64,000 nucleotides of DNA, taken from NCBI GenBank assembly GCA_014607495.2, contig CP053170.1, positions 806,001 through 870,000 of the forward strand. The letters are read 5' to 3'. Origin of the DNA: Carposina sasakii. Taxonomy: Eukaryota > Arthropoda > Insecta > Lepidoptera > Carposinidae. The notes beneath the pieces were generated by a model. The model saw nothing but the letters and a program-made list of their open reading frames with translations, did not search any database and was not told the DNA's origin. The translations under genes were made by a program, and so were the position numbers. Position 1 is the stretch's first letter. Every line of letters begins with the position of its first letter. Shown piece after piece: positions 1-10,618 of the stretch.

Positions 1-386
1 GACATTTATCCATGGACGGGACAAAAAAATTGATCACACATTTTATTTCAAAAAAATATATATATTGCTGCATCTTTATGAGCTTATGTTTACATATTTA
101 TGGAGGAAATGTATTTAACGTAATATTGGCTTAGTTGTCATACTTTCGTAGCAGCAGAAAAAAACACAGCATTTATTTTTGTTCACAAAACCTGTGTAAT
201 CACATCCACGGAAGGGAACTTTTAATTTATATTAAAATTAAAATAAAATATAATTCTTACAAAATTTTCAACTTTCTATTCATAAAAGAATTATGTTTTA
301 TACCTACTTTAATATCAAAAAGCGTAAACGTTTAATTTAGTTTCTACCAGCTAGAAATTTTAGAATCACAGTATTTTTTTAAAAAA
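1..386. other. AT-rich stretch with no recognised feature
   Basis: No coding region, terminal repeat or known TE motif could be recognised. A TTAA at 387-390 abuts the truncated piggyBac-like gene to the right, so the missing 3' part of that gene was lost at this junction. Confidence 0.5.
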
Positions 387-1427
387 TTAAGAAATACCCG
401 TATACCAGTTATCTGTATATAATGTATGACCTTTTTGAAGATATCCTTCCATAAGTGACATCACAACATTGGTTGGGGTTGTAGTTTCGGTCTCGCCTCT
501 CTTTCCCGCGTATATTTGAATTCTGTTTGTGTAGCCTGGGTTAGTACATAATTTAAAAACTTTAATTCCATATTTGTGCCTCTTCAATTTGATATATTGT
601 CGGAATATAATGCGTCCCCGAAATGGTACCAGAGACTCATCAATACAAAGATTTTCTTGAGGATAGTAATAAGTTTCAAAGTTGAGATTCAAAGTATCGA
701 CCAATTCACGTATTTTGAACAGACGGTCGCCGTATCTTTGGTTATCGTTGTTAGAAAAATGTACCATTCGTAATAAAATTTCAAACCTGTTACGAGACAT
801 AACTGTTCGCGGGAAAGATTGGCAGATCATGGGGTCTGTTGACCAATAATCAGCTAGTTTAGGCAATCTAACTATACCCATAAATAATATTAAACCAAAA
901 AACCTTTTGATCTCGTCTTGGTTTGTATCGGACCAACTAAGCAATCGCGACCCTCGTTTTATTAGATTTTTTGAACTAAGTTTAGTAATTGTTTGAGCAG
1001 CAAATCGGTTAGTTTCCATAGCTATATCATGAAACACACTATCCGGAACTAACAAAGAATAGAAATCCTCAGGTTTTGATTTTGCCATCACATTTCTCAA
1101 ACTATAAGGTTTCAAGCCAGGGCACTCTGTGAAAGGTATAATTCTTCTTTGCTTACCCGCTGGTTCATACCATAAATCAGTCTCAAGCCTTGTGCTGCTA
1201 ACCTGCTGTTCTGGGTTTTCATCTTCGTCGTCACTTTCTATCACATACCGCCTCTTTCTGTTTCCTCGCCTATGCAAAATTACTTCTGTATCGTCACATA
1301 TTTCACTACAACATGGAATTTCTAACAACGAGAAATCTCTTTGAGTCAGTTGTTTTTCTAGTTCGTCAATTGCTTGCAAATCTACCAATGATAATTCAAA
1401 ATCACACGTATTATCAATAATTGACAT
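387..1427 (-). pseudogene. piggyBac-like transposase, truncated before the third catalytic Asp
   Basis: DDE_Tnp_1_7-type transposase, which in intact form cuts and pastes at TTAA. The start is placed at the ATG read from 1427, giving an acidic N-terminus typical of the family; the open frame extends further upstream without family-like sequence. The core runs from about residue 110. It contains the first catalytic Asp in CIDESLVPFRG and the second in YTDNWYT. The reading frame stops at 387, immediately after the second motif. The third Asp region and the Cys-rich C-terminal domain are therefore absent, and the protein cannot be functional. Upstream sequence may hide an additional 5' exon, which I cannot show. 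Confidence 0.85.
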
Positions 1428-1881
1428 TATTACAATAGCTATCGTCACACAAAAACACAAAAAACTAGAGCAATGGGTTCGCGCACTTACTTCCGCAACT
1501 AATTCGAAGTGACTAAATAAACACAGTAGGTACATACGCATCGCACGTGCCGGACAGGTCGCAACCTGCAAGGAGTGAACTACGACACGCGTAGGTACTT
1601 TTGTTCAAACGGCCGAGCGATACCGAGTGCATTTCCCGCGCAAATAAATTGGCGGCCGGCGGACGGTGCCTGACAAAATGCTTGACATGGCGCAATAGCT
1701 ATGTTTTGTTTCGTTTGGGCCTCGTCAGTCACATATGCTTGACATTTTTTTTTTAGCTTCATTTTACATTATAATCACCGGAAACAAATTAAAATAGTCA
1801 TAAAATGTGATTTACTTCAATATACAACCAAAAAACAAAAACAAAAAAAAACCGTCATCAAAATTTTACTATGGCAGTTAA
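387..1881 (-). mobile_element. piggyBac-like element 1, 3'-truncated
   Basis: This minus-strand piggyBac-type fragment comprises a 5' flank and the N-terminal two thirds of a transposase. The 5' boundary is tentatively a TTAA at 1878-1881. No matching inverted repeat was found, because the 3' end of the element is missing. It lies directly beside piggyBac-like element 2 but is a different family: the proteins differ clearly around the first catalytic motif. Confidence 0.55.
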
Positions 1882-4502
1882 CGTGTTAATAACGCGCGAA
1901 CTAGCGCGACGTTGCCGCTTGGCGTGCCGCCGCAATTCGCATTCAGTATAACTCATATTGCAACGTTGCCGCTTGGCGCCGACCGACGTAGTTAACCTTT
2001 TGGACGCCAGCGTTTTCTAGAGCTACTTCACGCCCGACGCCAAGCCCTATAAAACATAAATTTTCGCTAGTGATGGGGACGTCACTTTTTATGACCTAGT
2101 TATTTTTCCAAATTTGAGGTTATTAACAGTGGTTATTACAAAGTAAACTTAAATAAAACATCATTTCATAACAGTTTAGACCAGTTTTTATTGGAAACCC
2201 GAATAAAATTTCGTGAATAAAGAAAATAACTTTAATAAAATTATATTATTACAAATAAAAGTTCACAGCACTACGCGACACCTTTAGTGGTCCATGGCGT
2301 CACAGGTATGTTCAATTTAAGAAAAAATTGGGTTGGGATTACTGTACATCGATAAACACAAAACAATCTTTTTTAATTACTTTGTCGCCAAAATTACCAG
2401 TATTTGGCAATAATCGGTAGTTCTAATAATTTAATTAATACATAATAATGTAACTTGGTTTGAACTGATTTAGGTAGAAAAAAATATAATGATGCTTGGC
2501 ACTAGTGGACATAAGCCTTTCAAGTTTAACTTAATAACATATTCTATATTAGTATACACTAGTTAGTATTTATATATAAGATAGGGACACTCTTGGCTTA
2601 TTTTAAGTTTTTAATTGAATTCAAATTACATATTTGACGTAATTAGTGTAGACGTGTTGCTTGATGGTATAGCTGCGAGCACGGCGCCACACACAGAGCC
2701 ACTTTACATACGGTGCACATAAAACGTGTGATTTTCCGTACACCACGAGAAGAACAAAATTTACACCTTAGTTTTTTACCATTTGGTATGTAATGAGGCA
2801 TGTGAGCTGCTGAATTACCTGGCAAAATACGAGCAGGGTGGTCACGAGCTGACCGAGTGATCGTTTGTTCAAATACAGACTGCCCTTTATACTTTTGAAT
2901 GATTTGGCGTATTACAGATTGCTGAAATATTTTCAAACGTAATTTATACTCGGGCACATTTGAATTCAAATGTTTATATATAAAAAAAGAATTCAGCAAG
3001 TGCATATCAATTATATGAAAAAATAACTTTTTATACCATTTAATTGTTTTTCGTAGACACTGAACGTTACTGATCATCATGTCTGCGGTATCGACACTTC
3101 CCATATTCTTAGTGTAATCAATGATACATTCTGGTTTCATTATGGGCAAACCCGAAGATCTATCAATTTTTTCAGTTGGACCCATTTCGTTTTTATGAAT
3201 AGTAGTAAGCATGTGAATATTTTTTTATCACACCATTTTAACGCCATCATTGGATCGGAGTACTTGGCTTCTTTCTCACCCCTTTTCAACTTTTTGAATT
3301 TAGGCATGCCTGATCTGTTTTTGTTAACTGTACCACAAGTATGAATGCCATGTTGCTTTAAAAAAAATGATAGTTTGGGACTAGAATACCAATTGTCAAT
3401 ATAAAGTTTTCTGTTTGTCCCGAAAAATCTTTCTACTAGGGTTGAAACAACAGAACCACTTACACCTAAATCTGCGGAACGTCTTATTTCAGTTTCTGCA
3501 CCGCAGTATATAATAAAATCTAATATGATTCCTGTCCTGACATCACACAACACGAAAAGTTTTATGCCGAAACGGTTTCGCTTTTTAGGTAAATATTGCT
3601 TAATTATCAGGCGCCCTTTAAAAGGCACTATACTTTCATCAATACAAAGCTTTTCATAAGGGATGAATGATTCTTGGTACTTCTGTCGAGCGAGATTCGC
3701 TACATCTATAACTTTTTTTAATATAGCGTCTCCTTCATTTCGTGGACCTGGCTTACTAAAATGCAACATACCAAGTATACAACAATAGCGGTTTCTTGGC
3801 ATGAGGGTGGAAAAAATATCTGACTTCAACAAAGGATCAGTAGACAATGCTCTTCAATGGAATGACGACTATTCTGAGTCATCAGCATTGTTATAGCTAA
3901 AAACATGTACATTTCAGATATAGTTACATCACGCCAATTTTGGAATCTGGAATGTTGCCTTAAATCCACATTTCTAATAAAGCATTGATGGTACTTATTA
4001 GTAAAGTCGACTATCTTTTGTATTAATTCTATGTCAACGAAGTACTCAAAAATATCCAATTCTTTTGATGATGAAGAAAGATTAACGTTGGTAAAATTCC
4101 AGAACAAAAGTCATTGAAAGGTCTAACATCAGGAGTAAATGGCTCACTGATCCACTCAAAATTTAGATGTGGCTGACTCTCAGATCCCTCCTGTTGTTGA
4201 GTAGGTTCTTCTGATTCCTCTTGTGATCGTGAAGGTTCCTCAGAATACTCCTGTAAAATATAGTAAATATCATCATTATCCGAGCGTATATGGTTGTATC
4301 CTCAGCGGTACTTAAAATTAATTAAATAATTATTACCTCAATGATTTAACAATGTAATTATTTTCTGCAGTGTGACTGCCGTCTGGCCTCCGCAACTCAG
4401 AGGGTAAAACAGAACCAATCCTATGATAAGGCTAAAAACGCTAGATATCATTTTGGACCCACGACTGCTGCTTTTCAAATAATGGAATCATGTCTTATAA
4501 TA

Positions 4503-4655
4503 GACTAGCGGCTTTGCCCGTGGTACATACATAGCCTATAGCACTTAGGGATAATAAAACTTTACAATGGTGAAAGAATTTTGGAAATCGGTCCAGTAGT
4601 TCCTGAGTTTATCGCGTTCAAACAAACGAACAAACTCCCTAGCTTTATAATATTA
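4503..4655 (-). mobile_element. Short non-autonomous Helitron fragment
   Basis: On the minus strand it begins with TAATATTATAAAGCTAGGG and ends near 4503 with GGGCAAAGCCGCTAG, giving the Helitron-type CTAG 3' end. It abuts the next Helitron directly, so one Helitron inserted at the end of the other. It lies in the intron of the piggyBac-like transposase. Confidence 0.55.
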
Positions 4656-5463
4656 CTAGCTGTTGCCCGCGACTTCGTCCGCGTCAACAAACAGAATAAA
4701 ATATTTTAAAGTACTTCTGCGTAAATTATATTTTTTGTTTTATTTTCTTGTGGCAGAAGAACATACTGATTTTCTCCGCAACCCGATCTTGACAACGCGA
4801 CATATAATTGGCCGTGTGAAAAGCAGTCTTGACGTAAGTCAATTCCAACGTGTTTAAACGTTTGCCCCTGTGATTTATTAATTGTTACAGCAAAAGATAA
4901 CTTAACAGGGAATTGAATTCTTTTAAAATGTTGAATAACTTTTCCTAAGACGGTATTTTCATATCTCTCAAAATTTAGCTGGGCTGTTAAGGGTTCTGCA
5001 TCAGGTTATCTAGACCTTCAATTTTATTACGTTATTAGAAAGTGCTTATCATGCTGAGCAACTTTTCCTAAGACGGTATTTTCATATCTCTCAAAGTTTA
5101 GCTGGGCTGCTAAGGGTTCTGCATCAGGCAGTCTAGACCTTCAATTTTTTTCTTTCATATCATTTCTACGTCATTTTATTCTTTCATACATATTTTTTGG
5201 ATAACTTGAACCGTTTACGCAGCGCACGCAACGGAAGTCTCCAAAGTTGAATAATTTTCCCCGTTTTTTCCACATTTTCCTCTTATTCTTCGTCCCTATT
5301 GGTCGCACTGTGATGATATATAGCCTAAAGCCTTCCTCGATAAATGGACTATCCAACACAAAAAGAATTTTTTAATTCGACCCAGTAGTTCCGGAGATTA
5401 GCGCGTTCAATCAAACAAACAAACAAACAAACAAACTCTTCAGCTTTATAATATTAGTATAGA
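4656..5463 (-). mobile_element. Helitron, 0.8 kb, carrying a helicase fragment
   Basis: Minus-strand orientation. The 5' end is TCTATACTAATATTATAAAG (from 5463). The 3' end is GCGGGCAACAGCTAG (CTAG at 4656-4659), preceded by the inverted arms CGCGGACGAAGTCGCG that can form the 3' hairpin. The 29915-30727 copy is nearly identical, so both moved recently. An internal duplicated block (about 4930-5125) repeats the text around TCTCAAA.TTTAGCTGGGCTG. A (CAAA)n-type microsatellite lies near the 5' end. Confidence 0.8.
4750..4930 (-). pseudogene. Helitron helicase C-terminal fragment
   Basis: Read on the minus strand from about 4930, the sequence encodes a stretch ending in [20 protein letters not shown] followed by YVALSRS. 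This is the Pif1-type superfamily 1 helicase motif VI region of Helitron Rep/helicase proteins. It is less than a tenth of the normal protein and has no start, so it is a leftover of the autonomous element in a non-autonomous derivative. The 29915-30727 copy carries the same fragment. Confidence 0.8.
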
Positions 5464-5758
5464 TTAGTATAGCTAATCACTTCAGGCCTGCAATGATTTA
5501 ACCATCCCTCCCTCGATTGCACGTAATTAAAATCTTCAAGTGCTTCTAGACAGCTACTTCACTAATATATTTATATTTTATCAAAAAATATATATATATA
5601 TATTTATGTACGTACATAATAGCATATAAAATTCAAAGAAGAAGGATACTTACTTCATTATCCAAGTCATTGTTATCAAAATCCGAATCTGACTCAAAGT
5701 CTACATATTCCGAATCCACACCTTCTAAAATATCAATGATTTCTTGAACGGAAGACAT

Positions 5759-6192
5759 AATTAATTATATTAAATTTTCACAGAATATTTTCGTTGAAAC
5801 TGTATCCGCATAAAAGAATAATAAAGAATATAAATTAGAACAAGCAGCGTCGGTGATAGACCAATATTTGTTTTGTAAGGTAGTACTTAGTAAGATACAA
5901 AAATAAATATTCACCTACCCACGTGTTCCCAGCACTATTAGTTTATTAGTTCTGCTTGTGACGTCACAAGCGGGCGACTATAGTTGCCATTGGCGTAGAG
6001 ATCACTATGCTTTAAAAATCTAGAAACTTCTATTAGGGATGACGGTATACTTATCGATAATAATAATAATAAAGCCTCTGAGTTTATTGGTTCAATGTGG
6101 TCGGTTTTGGTAATTCCTCCATCTTTATTTAGCATTATAGTGGAATAATTTCAAGTGTATTTTAAGTGTTGGTTCTAACAAGTGTTATCGTC
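5759..6192. promoter_or_regulatory. Divergent promoter region with a palindromic CRE site
   Basis: This 434-bp gap separates the start of the minus-strand piggyBac transposase (5758) from the start of the plus-strand BESS-like ORF (6193). Its centre holds a perfect 16-bp palindrome CTTGTGACGTCACAAG (5955-5970), containing the consensus CRE/ATF site TGACGTCA at 5959-5966. Nothing else coding was seen here. A shared bidirectional promoter is inference. Confidence 0.5.
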
Positions 6193-6576
6193 ATGAATAA
6201 TGAAGATAAAGACTCAGATATCATTGAATCCAGTCAGGAGGAAGACCCAAGTTCCCCATCAATTTTGTGTCCCCGAAAAAGGAAAATTAAAACCAGCGAA
6301 GAAAAATCTTCACAAACAGATAGTAGCTATGTACAATATATTAAAGTTGGTGAAGATGACTTTCGTGCCGTTATGATAAATATCGAAGATGCACACTTTT
6401 TCAATGCACATCCTCGTGATCCGCGGAATGAATATTTTGCCGCTCTAATAGCGTTTGAAATGGAAAAGGTACGACCAGAGGATCGCACATTAGCATATAT
6501 AAAAATACTTAACTACATTCGTGAAGTTAGAGGAGAACGTAGTATTGAGTCAAGTTGCCCGTCGCCAGAATACTGA
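6193..6576 (+). CDS. BESS-like small nuclear protein inside a piggyBac-like element
   Basis: Intact 127-residue ORF starting MNNEDKDSDIIES; the ATG at 6193 is chosen over an upstream in-frame ATG (6166) because it opens the acidic, serine-rich head. Residues 1-45 are acidic with a basic patch PRKRKIK that could be a nuclear localisation signal. Residues 85-120 (FAALIAFEMEKVRPEDRTL then AYIKILNYIREVR) resemble the BESS motif, a protein-interaction module often paired with MADF DNA-binding domains. No MADF domain is present. A polyadenylation signal AATAAA lies near 6677, still inside the element. The gene lies wholly between the TTAA termini and is divergent from the transposase. It has outlived the broken transposase reading frame. 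The BESS assignment is by eye and moderate. Confidence 0.65.
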   Translation: MNNEDKDSDIIESSQEEDPSSPSILCPRKRKIKTSEEKSSQTDSSYVQYIKVGEDDFRAVMINIEDAHFFNAHPRDPRNEYFAALIAFEMEKVRPEDRTLAYIKILNYIREVRGERSIESSCPSPEY

Positions 6577-7245
6577 TGCAAATAATTAGAAGATTTAGTT
6601 GAAAGTTCAATAATGTTAAAAGTGATTTTAAATTAAAAAATATATATTTAAATGTGGTTATTATACTTTCATTTATTTAATAAACATTCATACCATGGGT
6701 CACTAAATAGCTGATAATTATCCCATCACTAGCTGACATCTAAAGTTGTCATCGGCGTCGTAAGTAGTGGAATAAATCGTGAGAATTTAATGCTAACTTA
6801 GGACAAACTTTTTTCTGATATAAATAAAATTTATAACACATATTGTATTTTTAAAACGTATATCAACATATAAGGAACATTTTAAACGCAATCAAATGTC
6901 AATAAATCGTCATTTAAGTAACAAAAATAATTAACAAAAACATAGCAATATTTTGGCAACTGAAGTTGTCAAAAGCGTCTTAGTCACGGGATCGTTTAGC
7001 AACTAAAGTTGTCGATGGCGTTCAAAAGGTTAATCATAGGTACGTAAGGTAAGTATCATTATCTTAAAAACAATTGATTCAAAAGTTTCTATCACTCACA
7101 CTTCTTCCAGGCTTTGGACTGGTAACTTACCACAATGCTTATTTTATTATCATGACCGAAATAACAGGTAGCTGGCGTGTATAAAAGATTTGAATCAAGT
7201 TATTACATAAAATTTACATTACTTTCTACTTACAAGTTCAGATAT

Positions 7246-7870
7246 TTACAGGAACGATTCAAATTGTCTACCACCACGTTGAATACACAGCCTAACACGT
7301 CTCCTCAGGTTATTTGTGAGTGAATTTAGCACTTCAGTGTCATTTTTAACAGTCACAAATGCCGTTCTAATTTTGGTTTCAAGTTCTGTCACATTACTTG
7401 GGGCATCACCACTGTCATACACTAATGTTTTTACACGTCCCCATGAAAAAAGTCTAAGGGTGTCAGGTCGGGAGATCGCGGAGGCCAAGCCACAGGCCCT
7501 CCGCGTCCAATCCAGCGCTCGCCATACTCATTGTCCAGGTATCGCCGCACACTCCACTGAAAATGAGCTGGAGCACCATCATGCTGATAGTACATCCTGC
7601 TAATGGTATTCAGAGGCACATCGTCATTTTCCAACCATTCAAGCATTAACGCCGGTAGAGTTTCTGTTAAAAACTCCATGTAACTTTCGCCATTAAGTCG
7701 CGGCAAAAATACAGGACCTAACACGTATGGCCCAATTATTCCCGCCCACACATTTAAAGAGAACCTGTGTTGAAATGAACTTTCCTCCATTAATAGGGGA
7801 TTAACGTGTGCCCACATGTGTCGGTTGTGCTGGTTGAATAAACCTTCTCGTGTAAAAGTAAACTCGTCAG
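7246..7870 (-). pseudogene. DD41D mariner-like transposase relic
   Basis: The C-terminal two thirds of a Tc1/mariner transposase, decayed. From the right: first catalytic Asp in TDEFTFTREGLFN, second in QHDGAPAHF, third in SPDLTPLDFF. There are 41 residues between the second and third Asp, the signature of the rosa/VISITOR-type DD41D group. The frame breaks at about 7440 in a T run (six T where seven are needed), then continues to the typical C-terminus with QRGG near 7265. No terminal repeats were found. It is a distant relative of the complete copy at 39673-42079. Confidence 0.85.
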
Positions 7871-8110
7871 TCCCCAGAGTATGTGCCTGTTCAAATCATC
7901 AAGTAGCCATTGACAAAATGCAAGCACGTGTAGCACGTGAGAAGGTGCAGATAGGTCATTAGCCTCGCCGTAAGGATAGAGTTAAAAAGAGATAAAACAC
8001 GGCGTAATTAAAATATTTTTTTGGTTAAAATTTGACCCCTATTTTTTATTAGTGGAATCGATTATACTCTCGATTCTGAACAAACTAATTTCAGGGTTTG
8101 CGCTTTTTCA
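7871..8110. other. Degraded upstream part of the mariner relic; otherwise nothing recognised
   Basis: Plus-strand text near 7910-7970 resembles the continuation of the mariner relic but has too many breaks to annotate. No terminal repeat is visible. Confidence 0.3.
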
Positions 8111-8540
8111 TTAACACGTTGTATACATATAATAAAATTGTAACGGATTAATGTTTGTGCACGCGAATCTCAGAAACGGCTGAACCGATTTCGATGCAGT
8201 TTTCAGGAATATATTGTGACAGGTCCCACTTAACATATAGGCAAACCACGCCATCTTTGGTTTATAAACAGATTGTGTACTGGCACCGAATCGGAAGCTA
8301 GCGTCAATTTTTTTTCTTTCTTTTATGTAGGTAGACCGTAAATTTTTTATTTTCTTGCTTATGTCTTGCAATGAAAGTGATGGCGTATTCAACGAGTCTC
8401 TGATTCTTGCATAGGCGTTATCTCTTGCTTCTCGACTTCTGTACGACTTATGTATGTGTAACTTTCCATAGAACTTCGTTTTCCCGATACTGTTCTACCA
8501 AGTGCGTCATTTCCGAGTCACTTAGTTTTCGAGAGGCCAT
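8111..8540 (-). pseudogene. MADF-domain protein relic (probable TE accessory gene)
   Basis: The ATG read from 8540 opens MASRKLSDSEMTHLVEQYRE then NEVLWKV, the start of a MADF (Myb/SANT-like) DNA-binding domain. After a frameshift near 8450 it continues through an Arg-rich stretch, SLQDISKKIKNLRSTYIKER, to the terminal MAWFAYM. MADF proteins bind DNA and are the second protein of many PIF/Harbinger elements. The neighbouring CG-rich terminal-repeat-like DNA and the lack of other exons make a transposon origin more likely than a host gene. No transposase partner is visible. Confidence 0.65.
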
Positions 8541-8720
8541 TTTAATATGCACAATAGTGCGCGTGCGGCGGACTGGCTCGCGCTCTTCGAACTGAGCTGC
8601 GGGCGACGGGCGGGGCACGGCGCACTCGACACCGACAACGGGCTCGACCGAATACGGCCAAACGAATACCTGTTATATTAGTCGGTGACCGAATACGGCC
8701 TGCAGCCGAATACGATTTAA
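8541..8720. repeat. CG-rich repeats, possible DNA-transposon terminus
   Basis: The motif CGAATACGG or close variants recurs at 8649, 8689 and about 8709, in a block far richer in GC than its surroundings. It sits immediately upstream of the MADF start. This fits a subterminal region of the element that carried the MADF gene. No opposite end was located. Confidence 0.35.
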
Positions 8721-9029
8721 CCGACTAATGTAAATGCGCCATAAGATTACAACTTACTTGAGACGAACGCGTAGGCACTATTGTATAAACATTGTAGAAT
8801 TGAAAGATAATTATAAATATAGAGAAATATAGATTGCCTATGTAATCTTCGTGGGTGGGACTGCACTGCACCAGCGCTCCTTAGGAGCCACTGGTCGATA
8901 CATGAGTAGAAATAGATTTTTGTTGATTTTGAGATGCCTATATTTTGATGTTAGTGACGGAAATGTCGGGGGTATCCTTATACTCTAAAATAGAGAGCTT
9001 AATCTTTTAACCAAAGAAATGTAGTAATA
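8721..9029. other. No recognised feature
   Basis: AT-rich sequence without an open frame or terminal repeats that I can identify, leading into the reverse transcriptase fragment. Confidence 0.4.
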
Positions 9030-9838
9030 TGGTCGAATGCGCAGTCGAGTGAATACTCCCTTAAGTGTGGCATGCGGCAGGGTGGGTTAACTTCGCCGAG
9101 GTTATTTAACCTTTTTGTAAACGACTTGATTGATGGGCTTAGCAATATGCATGTCGGTTGTCGGTCGGTTAATAAAATCAGTTATGCGGACAACATGGTG
9201 TTGCTGAGTCCATTCATCAGTGGTTTGAGAAAACTGCTCAAGTTTTGTGAAGCTTATGCTGTGCAACACGGTTTAAAATACAACGAGAGCAAAAACGAGT
9301 TCCTTCTTTTCAAAGGACAGAACAAGGAGCCTCTTTATGTTCCACCAGTGCTGCTGAATGGTGTACCATTGAAACGTTGCGCAGTTTAAGTATTTAGGTC
9401 ACATAGTGATTGAACACATGAGGGACGAGCAGGATATCGAGAGGGAACGCAGGGCGTTGTCGGTTAGGGATAATATGTTGGCTCGTAGATTCGCACGTTG
9501 TACTGTAGGAGTTAAACTTACGCTTTTAAAGCTTACTGTCAAAGTTTTTACACGTGCGGACTATGAACCGATTTCACTCTCGGGGCCTACAATGCCTTGC
9601 GTGTCCAGTATAATAATGTTTTTAGGGCCATGTTGAGGCTCCCGCGCTTTTGTAGTGCTTCGGGCATGTTTGCGGATGCTGGCGTGGATGATTTCTACGC
9701 TATCATGCTTTAAAAGAGTGCCTCGCTAATGCAAAGACTCCGCGGGAGCACCAACATGATCCTGATGATGATTACGGACAGGATGGACGCGGCGGTCTTT
9801 GGGCGGTTCACAGACTTACACTTGATGGATTATAGGTG
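9030..9838 (+). pseudogene. Non-LTR retrotransposon reverse transcriptase fragment
   Basis: Plus-strand remains of the palm and thumb of a LINE reverse transcriptase. MRQGGLTSPRLFNLFVNDLI corresponds to motif B-like RT sequence. KISYADNMVLLSP is the catalytic YADD box, with the second Asp changed to Asn. KYLGHIV and later a MLRLPRFCSASGMF stretch (about 9630-9680) belong to the C-terminal part. Frameshifts near 9385 and 9580 and a stop near 9710 break it. The N-terminal endonuclease and start are absent. The clade (CR1/jockey/R1 type) cannot be settled by eye. Confidence 0.8.
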
Positions 9839-9854
9839 AAAAAGAAATAAATAA

Positions 9855-10035
9855 CCTTGATTAACGTGGATAGATTTAATTTATTAAATACACTTGTACG
9901 TGCACACAACATCGCAGACCAGAGAGAGAGGGAGGTGACAGAGACAGAACATACTGTCTATTTGACATTGACACCTGACAGCTAACGTCAGTTAACATTA
10001 GGTTGCGTTTAGTTATTCACTCACATTACAATACC
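9855..10035 (-). repeat. Possible copia 3' LTR remnant
   Basis: Directly downstream of the copia integrase on the minus strand, the sequence goes from a purine-rich GGTTTAAGGGCCGGTAT into TGTAATGTGAG at about 10032. This resembles a polypurine tract followed by an LTR start. No second LTR is present for comparison and the left end is uncertain. Confidence 0.35.
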
Positions 10036-10618
10036 GGCCCTTAAACCAACATAAGTTAACCTTTTTGTTGGTCCATTTTTCTTCTGGAGTTACACCTCGA
10101 ACAGCTTTAGTTGGTGTCCTATTCTTGATGTATACAGCTGTGTTTACAGCTTCAGCCCACAGCTTAGTATCCAGGCCAGCATCCTGGAGCATGCACCTCG
10201 CCTTTTCCACGATCGTGCGATTAGCCCTTTCGGCTACACCATTCTGCTCCGGACAATGTGGCACAGTTGTCTGGTGTCGAATACCACACTCCTGTAGGAA
10301 AAACTGTAGTTTAAAATTTATATATTCTCCACCATTGTCGCTCCTTAACGCTTTAAACTTTTTACCAGTTTCATTTTCTACCATAGCCTTGAAGAATTTA
10401 AACTTTTCACACACTTCAGATTTAGATTTTAGGAAGTAAACAAAAGTTTTTCGACTATAATCATCTATGAACGTTAGGAAGTATTTTGCCCCACTAAACG
10501 ATGTGTCCGGCATTGGACCACATAGGTCAAAGTGCACTAGTCCCAACACTTCACTCGCCCTCGAGATTTCTTTGGAAAAGGTAATTTTGTTGCCTTTCCT
10601 TCTATACATGCACGACAC
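10013..10618 (-). pseudogene. Ty1/copia integrase core fragment
   Basis: Integrase (rve) domain of a copia-type polyprotein, about 200 residues. The catalytic triad is visible: Asp in VHFDLCGPMPD, Asp in ALRSDNGGEY, Glu in HCPEQNGVAERANR. KNRTPTKAV follows, typical of copia just after the core. Gag, protease, reverse transcriptase and RNase H are missing. The frame ends only about 30 codons past the core, at a candidate polypurine tract and LTR, so the copy appears internally deleted. It is on the minus strand with no intact neighbours. Confidence 0.85.

Larger units (their letters stand above)
2643..5758 (-). pseudogene. piggyBac-like transposase, two exons, frameshifted
   Basis: Exon 1 (5758-5654) encodes 35 acidic residues beginning MSSVQEIIDILEG and ends at a GTAAGT donor in phase 0. 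The acceptor TTTTACAG opens exon 2 at 4250, and the intron carries the Helitrons. Exon 2 holds the DDE_Tnp_1_7 core: first Asp in CIDESIVPFKG, second in YIDNWYSS, third in MGSVDTADM. A C-terminal Cys/His-rich domain follows (CKFC, CTVCKVALCVAPC). Three one-base frameshifts break it. They lie near 4090, near 3850 (a lost G before the WSTDP motif) and at about 3222 in an A run. The element is therefore non-autonomous now. A spliced short first exon is shared with piggyBac-like element 3. Confidence 0.85.
1996..7030. mobile_element. piggyBac-like element 2 with two divergent genes
   Basis: The termini are exact: TTAA (1992-1995), then CCTTTTGGACGCC inward. At the other end GGCGTTCAAAAGG is followed by TTAA (7031-7034). 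The 5,035-bp element contains a spliced, frameshifted transposase on the minus strand (2643-5758), two Helitron insertions in its intron, and a small intact ORF on the plus strand (6193-6576). Near the right end a CTAAAGTTGTC.TCGGCGTC motif recurs at about 6739, 6960 and 7004. This looks like a subterminal transposase-binding array. Confidence 0.85.

Noticed and set aside
135..335. Open frame on the plus strand near the left edge
   Set aside because: Low-complexity AT-rich translation, no family features, no start or splice context.
5171..5359. 62-codon minus-strand frame repeated at 29614 and 30431
   Set aside because: Repeated only because the Helitron is repeated; no domain, probably non-coding Helitron body.
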